Shown: positions 59,119-64,000 of the stretch, one piece after another
How positions within the stretch are numbered: the first letter of the stretch is position 1
Layout: the number at the start of each line of letters is the position of its first letter
Assembly (NCBI GenBank): GCA_036558745.1
Contig: DATBEZ010000093.1
Location: 1 to 64,000 of the forward strand
Source of the DNA: JAMXLJ01 sp036558745
GTDB taxonomy: Bacteria > Actinomycetota > Acidimicrobiia > IMCC26256 > JAMXLJ01
Direction: 5' to 3'
Length of the DNA: 64,000 bases
The notes under the pieces: generated by a model
What the model saw: the letters and a program-made list of their open reading frames with translations, nothing else
What the model was told of the DNA's origin: nothing
Database searches by the model: none
Program-made: the position numbers and the translations under genes

Positions 59119-60254
59119 TCGTCGTCGGGGCGCGCCGACCCCTCGTCACGCTCGGGGCCGACCGGAGGTGAGGCCGGCGGCGGTGGTGCGGGCGGCGGAG
59201 CCGGAGGGGTCCAGCCCGGCGGGGGAGGCGGGCTCCACGGCGGCGGCATCGGTTGCGGTCGGCCCGGCGCCCCGGGCTGCTGTCCCCACTGCTGCTGTCC
59301 CCACTGCGGCTGACCGCCCGGCGCGGGCGGCGGGGCCCACTGCGGTTGCTGGCCCCACTGCCCGGGCGGCGGCCCCCACTGCCACCCCGACTGCGGGCTC
59401 CACGGCATCGGCGTGGGCCGGAACCCGCCTTCGGGGCTCGGGATCCCCATGCGCCAGGCCATGAGCTGCAGGTCGAAGCCTTCCTTGCGCACGCGCAGGT
59501 CGAAGTAGAGGACGGTGACGACCGCGGCGACGAACGGCGTCGTGATCACCGAGCCGATCGCGCCTGTGATGCCGCTGACGACCGCGATCACGTTCTCGTT
59601 GCCACGGTTCAGCGCGAGCGGCACGAGCACCACGCTGAACACCCCGGCCACGAACGCCGCGAGCAGGTTCGCGACGAGCAGGGTGCCCGCGACCGGCCAC
59701 CACCGACCCTTGACCAGGTCCGACGAGCGCGACAGCGCGCGGAACCCCCCGGTCCCCTCGATGAGCAGCACGGGGATCGCGACCGACCAGGCCGCGTAGA
59801 AGTAGACCCCGGGGACGATGCAGAGCGCGAAGCAGAGGAGCAGCAGCACGCCGTGCAGCAGGATCAGTCCGAGCAGCCGCCAGAAGCGCGAGAACCCGAA
59901 GCGCAGCGAGCCCTTCCAGTCGGACGGGGTCCCCAGGTAGGTGTCACCGACGATCTTGAAGCACGCGGCCTCCGCGAGCGTGCTCGAGACGACACCGACG
60001 ACGAGCAACAGCAACGTGGCGGCCAGCGTCGTGCTCACGGCCGCGCCGCTGATGTGGACCGTTCCCGTCGAGTCGGTTGTCGTCGTCGACGAGGACGACG
60101 GCAGCGACAGCCGGATCAGCACGTTGAACACCTGCACCGGCACGACGACGATGGCGACCGCCTTCACCATCGTGGCGAACTTCTGCCGGTATACACGGAT
60201 CGCCGCGTCGACGATCTCGCCGACACCGAGCGGTCGCAGCTGGGCCGCGTCCAT
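59115..60254 (-). CDS. Membrane protein with glycerophosphodiesterase-membrane-domain-like region and Pro/Gln-rich tail
   Basis: 379 residues, first gene of the MoxR operon. LRPLGVGEIVDAAIRVYRQKFATMVKAVAI opens a six-segment membrane domain (about 20-265) of the GPDPase membrane domain/DUF7544 type. The last ~110 residues are a low-complexity tail built on QPQWGQQQWGQQPG and PPPPAPP runs. TAGCGT lies six nt before the ATG and heads the five-gene operon. Confidence 0.82.
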   Translation of the reverse strand: MDAAQLRPLGVGEIVDAAIRVYRQKFATMVKAVAIVVVPVQVFNVLIRLSLPSSSSTTTTDSTGTVHISGAAVSTTLAATLLLLVVGVVSSTLAEAACFKIVGDTYLGTPSDWKGSLRFGFSRFWRLLGLILLHGVLLLLCFALCIVPGVYFYAAWSVAIPVLLIEGTGGFRALSRSSDLVKGRWWPVAGTLLVANLLAAFVAGVFSVVLVPLALNRGNENVIAVVSGITGAIGSVITTPFVAAVVTVLYFDLRVRKEGFDLQLMAWRMGIPSPEGGFRPTPMPWSPQSGWQWGPPPGQWGQQPQWAPPPAPGGQPQWGQQQWGQQPGAPGRPQPMPPPWSPPPPPGWTPPAPPPAPPPPASPPVGPERDEGSARPDDE

Positions 60255-60260
60255 CCGCGC

Positions 60261-60266
60261 ACGCTA
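60261..60266 (-). promoter_or_regulatory. Leaderless-type -10 box of the MoxR operon
   Basis: TAGCGT on the minus strand lies six nt before ATG 60254. The rest of the 131-bp gap holds a short hairpin CCCGGG-N6-CCCGGG (60272-60289), which may end thiolase transcription. Confidence 0.55.
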
Positions 60267-60385
60267 ACCCGCCCGGGTGCACCCCCGGGTCACGCGCCGT
60301 ACTCATGGTCGCGCGCTCTCCGCAGGGCGCCGACGCCCGGGCGGCGTCGCTGGGTGCTCCGCTCGCCGCTCGCCGAACGCGCGGG

Positions 60386-61570
60386 TCAGAGCGTCCGGAC
60401 GATCGCGGCGTCGCCCTGACCACCGCCGCCGCACAGCGCGGCCGCGCCGGTGCCGCCGCCACGCCGACGGAGCTCGTTGATGATCGTGAGGACGACCCGC
60501 GTGCCCGACATCCCGATCGGGTGCCCGAGCGAGATCGCACCGCCGTTGACGTTCACGACCTCGTCGGAGATCCCGAGGTCCTCCATCGACGCGATGCCGA
60601 CCGCGGCGAACGCCTCGTTGAGCTCGAACAGGTCGATGTCGCTCAAAGACATGCCGGCCTTCGCCAGCGCGGCCTTGATCGCGCCCGACGGCTGGTGCAG
60701 CAGGGATGGATCGGGTCCGGCGACCATGCCGAACGCGACGAGCTCCGCGAGCGGCGCGACGCCGAGCGCCTCGGCCTTCTTCTTGCTCATGACGATGACC
60801 GCGGCCGCGCCGTCGGAGATCTGCGACGCGTTCCCCGCGGTGATCGCGCCGTCCTTGGAGAACGCGGGACGCAACGACGAGAGCGATTCGGCCGTCGTCC
60901 CCGGACGGACGCCTTCGTCGTTCTCGACGAGGATCGGATCGCCCTTGCGCTGCTTGACGCTGACGGGCGTGATCTCGTCGGCGAAGCGACCTTCCTTGAT
61001 CGCGGCGGCGGCGCGCTCGTGGCTCTTCGCCGCGAGCTCGTCCTGCGCCTCGCGGCTGATGCCGCCGACCTTCCCGCAGTACTGCTCGGTCCCGGCTCCC
61101 ATGTGGATGGCGTCGAACGCGCACCACAGACCGTCGTTGATGAGCGAGTCGACGAGGTCGCCGTTGCCCATGCGGTAGCCGGCGCGCGCCCCGGGGAGGA
61201 GGTAGGGCGCGCTCGTCATCGACTCCATCCCGCCGGCCACGACGATCTCCGCGTCGCCGGCCTGGATCATCTGGTCGGCCAGGTAGATGGCGTTGATGCC
61301 CGAGAGGCACACCTTGTTCACGGTCATCGCGGGCACGCTCATCGGGACGCCGGCGTTGCCCGCGGCCTGGCGCGCCGTGATCTGGCCCTGGCCGGCCTGG
61401 AGGACCTGGCCCATCAGCACGTAGTCGACGGCGTCGGGAGCGACCCCGGCCCGCTCGAGGGCGGCCTTGATGGCGAGGCCGCCCAGGTCCATGGCGCTGA
61501 ACGACGCCAGCGCGCCCGAGAGCTTCCCGATCGGCGTACGGGCTGACGAGACGATGACGGAGCCGGGCAT
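60386..61570 (-). CDS. Acetyl-CoA acetyltransferase (thiolase)
   Basis: 394 residues. Catalytic Cys88 in VNKVCLSGINA, GGAISLGHPIGMSG with the active-site histidine, and the C-terminal cysteine in CGGGGQGDAAI. It condenses two acetyl-CoA to acetoacetyl-CoA or cleaves it. With ccr at 63.8 kb it suggests the ethylmalonyl-CoA or polyhydroxybutyrate route. ATG preceded by GGGAGGG at six nt. Confidence 0.93.
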   Translation of the reverse strand: MPGSVIVSSARTPIGKLSGALASFSAMDLGGLAIKAALERAGVAPDAVDYVLMGQVLQAGQGQITARQAAGNAGVPMSVPAMTVNKVCLSGINAIYLADQMIQAGDAEIVVAGGMESMTSAPYLLPGARAGYRMGNGDLVDSLINDGLWCAFDAIHMGAGTEQYCGKVGGISREAQDELAAKSHERAAAAIKEGRFADEITPVSVKQRKGDPILVENDEGVRPGTTAESLSSLRPAFSKDGAITAGNASQISDGAAAVIVMSKKKAEALGVAPLAELVAFGMVAGPDPSLLHQPSGAIKAALAKAGMSLSDIDLFELNEAFAAVGIASMEDLGISDEVVNVNGGAISLGHPIGMSGTRVVLTIINELRRRGGGTGAAALCGGGGQGDAAIVRTL

Positions 61571-61599
61571 CGTGACCCTCCCTGGGCGCGAACGGCGTG

Positions 61600-62880
61600 T
61601 TACCGGATGGTAGCCGCCGCCTCGCCGGCGGGTTCCTGTCCGCCACGCTCGGCCGCGGCGTCGGCACGGGCCCGGGCCACCGTGGCCGGGTTGACGACCC
61701 GGGAGCCGGCCAGGGCGAGGAGGAGCAGGATCCCGCCGGCCATGAAGAACGGGGCCCGCAGCCCCGCCACCCCGGCGATGACGCCGCCGAGGGCGGCGCC
61801 GATCGGCATCGAGCCCCACCCGAGGAACCGGTAGACGCTGTTCACCCGGCCGAGCAGGTGGTCGGGGATCAGGGTCTGGCGCAACGACACGGTGATCACG
61901 TTCCACACCAGCGCCGCCGCCCCGCCGACCGCGCCCATCACGCCCACGACGACCGCTTGCGGGAACGCGGCGACGATGATCAGTCCGAGCGCGTTCACCA
62001 CCACGCCGGCGAGCATCGACGGCGCGTCTCCGAAGCGAGCCGCGATCCTCGGCGCGAACGCGCTGCCGACGGCGCTGCCGAGCGCGCCCGCGCTGAAGAG
62101 CAGGCCGTACCCGGTCTTGCTGACATGCACGGTCTCGAGCGCGAACAGCACGAAGATCGATCCGGTCGCGGTCTCGACCAACATCCACACGCTCAGCATC
62201 AGCGCGAGCGTGCGGAGCAGGCGGTGGTGCCAGAGCCAGCGCAGGCCTTCCGCGATCTCGTGGCGCAGCCGGGTGCGCGGCGCGTCGCCGACGGGCGCGG
62301 CGCGGAACGATCCCGGCATCGTGAACACGAGCAGCGCGGCGATCAGGAACGACGACGCGTCGAGCACGAACGGCGCCGCGACCGCGGCCGCGAACAGCAA
62401 CGCGCCGAGCGGCGGCCCCACGAACTCCTCGGTCACCACCTGCGCGCCGAACAGCTTGCTGTTCGCCTGCTCGAGCCGGTCGCGGCCGACGACCATCGGC
62501 ATGATGGCCTGCGCCGCGTTGTCGAAGAGGGTCTGCGCGGTGCCGAGCAGGAACGCGAGCAGGCACAGCAGCCAGATCGTCACGACGCCGAGCGCGGCCG
62601 TGATCGCGAGCGTCACCGCGATCGCGGCCCGGACGAGGTCGACACTCCACATCACCCGGCGACGGTCGAGGCGGTCGACGAGCGCGCCGCTCACCAGCGC
62701 GAACAGCAGCCACGGCAGCCCCTGCGCGAGCGTGACCAGCGCGACGAGAACCGGGTCTCGCGTGAGCGTGGTCGCGAGCAGTGGAAGGGCGACCAGGCGC
62801 ACGCCGTCGCCGAGGGTCGACACGGACGCGGCCCACCAGATGCGCCAGTACCGGGCGCCGAGCTTCGGCTTCGCGGACAC
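61600..62880 (-). CDS. MFS transporter, EntS-like
   Basis: 426 residues with about twelve hydrophobic segments. YWRIWWAASVSTLGDGVRLVALPLLA and LVSGALVDRLDRRRVM (motif A) match the MFS_3/EntS group of exporters; the middle FVGPPLGALLF and PDHLLGRVNSVYRFLGWGSMPIGA are also typical. Substrate unknown. GTG start, divergent from a methyltransferase gene. Confidence 0.88.
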   Translation of the reverse strand: MSAKPKLGARYWRIWWAASVSTLGDGVRLVALPLLATTLTRDPVLVALVTLAQGLPWLLFALVSGALVDRLDRRRVMWSVDLVRAAIAVTLAITAALGVVTIWLLCLLAFLLGTAQTLFDNAAQAIMPMVVGRDRLEQANSKLFGAQVVTEEFVGPPLGALLFAAAVAAPFVLDASSFLIAALLVFTMPGSFRAAPVGDAPRTRLRHEIAEGLRWLWHHRLLRTLALMLSVWMLVETATGSIFVLFALETVHVSKTGYGLLFSAGALGSAVGSAFAPRIAARFGDAPSMLAGVVVNALGLIIVAAFPQAVVVGVMGAVGGAAALVWNVITVSLRQTLIPDHLLGRVNSVYRFLGWGSMPIGAALGGVIAGVAGLRAPFFMAGGILLLLALAGSRVVNPATVARARADAAAERGGQEPAGEAAATIR

Positions 62881-62921
62881 GGGCCATGGTCGCGCCCGAG
62901 GCGGCCGGGCGGAGACGGATC

Positions 62922-62927
62922 TACCTT
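62922..62927 (+). promoter_or_regulatory. Leaderless-type -10 box of the methyltransferase gene
   Basis: TACCTT lies six nt before GTG 62934, arguing against the in-frame ATG at 62886. Confidence 0.55.
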
Positions 62928-62933
62928 CTGCGG

Positions 62934-63767
62934 GTGGCGGAAGAGAGGGTGTCGCGTTCGGCGCAAGGCGTGCTGTTCATCCGCGCGCAACTCGCCTCGT
63001 TGGGCGTCGTCGACGACACGCTCGCGCGGGAGTTCCTGCCGACGAACGCGCGGCGGCCGCTCTCGTGGTTGCAGCTACCGGGGTTGTGGCGACTCGCGCG
63101 CCGGTCGAGTGGCCCGTATCTCGCGGTGCGCACGATCTTCTTCGATCGCTTCGTCGAGCAAGCGATCGCGACCGGCACGCGCCAGGTCGTGATCCTGGCC
63201 GCCGGGTACGACAGTCGCTCGTGGCGGTTCGCCCGTCCCGGCGTGTCGTTCTTCGAGGTCGACCGACGGGCGACCCAGGCCGACAAGCGCCGGCGCGCGC
63301 CCGCCGGCGGTCCGGTCTACGTCCCCGCGGACGTCACCGATGAGCGGCTCGTCGAGCTCCTCGCGGACGCCGGGCTGCGAGCCGACGAACCGACCGCCTA
63401 CGTCGTCGAGGGTCTGGTCGTGTACCTCGACGAGCGCGACGTCGCCGACCTCCTCGCACGGCTGTTCGAATGCTGCCCTGTGGGCAGCCGCCTCGCGGTC
63501 AGCTTCGAGGACGGGTTCGAGGACCGGCCGCTCACGCGTCGCCTCATGACCGCGTACTACCGCGGACGAGAGACGTACCGCTTCCGGCTCCGACGGGAGG
63601 ACGCTCCGACCTTCGTCTCCGCGGCCGGTTGGGCTGTCGAGGAGGTCGCTCCGGCTGTGGACCTGGCGCCGACGAGCCTCCACGACACGAGACTGTCGGG
63701 CGCGAACGTGAGGAGCGGGCCCTTCTTCGTCGTCGCAACCCGACCCGAGCATGGAGCGCCCGGGTAG
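62934..63767 (+). CDS. Class I SAM-dependent methyltransferase, LCMT/PPM1-like
   Basis: 277 residues. VVILAAGYDSRSWRFA is the SAM-binding loop of the leucine carboxyl methyltransferase/TIGR00027-type actinobacterial family, with FFEVDRRATQADKRR (acidic ribose ligand) and YVVEGLVVYLDERDVADLL. FVEQAIATGTRQV precedes the SAM loop. These are common in actinobacteria; natural substrate unknown. Confidence 0.87.
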   Translation: MAEERVSRSAQGVLFIRAQLASLGVVDDTLAREFLPTNARRPLSWLQLPGLWRLARRSSGPYLAVRTIFFDRFVEQAIATGTRQVVILAAGYDSRSWRFARPGVSFFEVDRRATQADKRRRAPAGGPVYVPADVTDERLVELLADAGLRADEPTAYVVEGLVVYLDERDVADLLARLFECCPVGSRLAVSFEDGFEDRPLTRRLMTAYYRGRETYRFRLRREDAPTFVSAAGWAVEEVAPAVDLAPTSLHDTRLSGANVRSGPFFVVATRPEHGAPG

Positions 63768-63774
63768 GCCCCGC

Positions 63775-63780
63775 TACCGT
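63775..63780 (+). promoter_or_regulatory. Leaderless-type -10 box of the ccr gene
   Basis: TACCGT lies eight nt before the ATG at 63789. Confidence 0.5.
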
Positions 63781-63788
63781 CTGGGCCC

Positions 63789-64000
63789 ATGACCGAGATC
63801 GACGCCATCAGAGACGCCGTCCTCGCGAACGCGCCGGACGACGACATCGCCGCGCTCTCGCTCCCCTCGTCGTTTCGCGGCGCGGTCGTGCGCGAGGACG
63901 AGCAGGACATGTTCGCCGGCATGCCGTCGGAGGAGAAGGACCCGCGCAAGTCGACGCACATCGACGACGTGCCGCTGCCCGAGCTCGCACCCGACGAGGC
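63789..64000 (+). CDS. ccr: Crotonyl-CoA carboxylase/reductase, N-terminal fragment (runs off right edge)
   Basis: The first 70 codons (MTEIDAIRDAVLANAPDDDI onward) include DMFAGMPSEEKDPRKSTH and VPLPELAPDE, the conserved start of crotonyl-CoA carboxylase/reductase. Ccr reductively carboxylates crotonyl-CoA to ethylmalonyl-CoA with NADPH and CO2 in the ethylmalonyl-CoA pathway, or supplies ethylmalonyl units. The catalytic medium-chain dehydrogenase part lies beyond the window. Confidence 0.85.
   Translation, partial: MTEIDAIRDAVLANAPDDDIAALSLPSSFRGAVVREDEQDMFAGMPSEEKDPRKSTHIDDVPLPELAPDE

Noticed and set aside
60272..60289. CCCGGG-N6-CCCGGG hairpin as a terminator
   Set aside because: The stem is only 6 bp in a GC-rich setting and CCCGGG is self-complementary by chance; mentioned only in passing.

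Overview
The window is a stretch of a very GC-rich bacterial chromosome with dense, mostly short-spaced genes, frequent GTG starts, ATGA/GTGA stop-start overlaps and almost no mobile DNA. Gene content points to an actinobacterium, most likely of the Acidimicrobiia type (an inference). The evidence is a large-type SRP RNA beside tRNA-Ser and dnaX-ybaB-recR, the histidine phosphatase/DUF3090/SCO1664-like trio, a DUF3151 protein, F420-type enzymes (LLM oxidoreductase, FrhB-like protein), an MoxR-DUF58-DUF4129-DUF4350 operon, and many genes that look leaderless (a TAnnnT box 6-8 nt before the start codon).

Layout, left to right. 1-2.1 kb: a ferredoxin fragment, then an SRPBCC/ArsR pair separated by a tandem 68-bp repeat, divergent from clpP across palindromic operators. 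2.1-9.5 kb: a lipoprotein, lgt, and an ABC ATPase/FtsX permease/NarL-type two-component operon. 9.5-16.7 kb: a questin-oxidase-like and a DUF6687-like gene divergent from a SufR-like iron-sulfur regulator, purE, a nitronate-monooxygenase-like enzyme, a CoA-disulfide-reductase-like flavoprotein, gmd and DUF3151. 16.8-18.9 kb: the phosphatase/DUF3090/kinase-like trio ending in a strong bidirectional terminator. 19-26 kb: acyl-AMP ligase, NhaA with an extra C-terminal domain, a GT39-like glycosyltransferase, an FrhB-like protein and metF. 26-38 kb: an Ig-like surface protein, small enzymes, a ROK kinase, tRNA-Ser(CGA), tadA, TetR-controlled oxidase and MFS genes, and an epimerase/F420 oxidoreductase pair.

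38.4-44.8 kb is the most accessory-looking part. It holds an OmpR-type two-component system, a D-Ala-D-Ala carboxypeptidase, a class II aldolase plus a carboxymuconolactone-decarboxylase-like gene, a linalool dehydratase/isomerase-family protein and a TetR regulator. The block is bracketed by two similar ~30-bp direct repeats. Two convergent genes inside it overlap by 310 bp, as if a deletion had removed their stop codons.

45-64 kb: a Kelch-like secreted protein, tRNA-Ser(GGA), SRP RNA, dnaX-ybaB-recR, several small membrane proteins, a secreted metalloprotease with WGGLH-type repeats, RDD and SpoIIM proteins, the MoxR operon, thiolase, an MFS exporter, a methyltransferase, and at the right edge the start of crotonyl-CoA carboxylase/reductase (ethylmalonyl-CoA pathway). 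No CRISPR array, rRNA, insertion sequence or prophage was seen, and no gene-free stretch exceeds about 300 bases.
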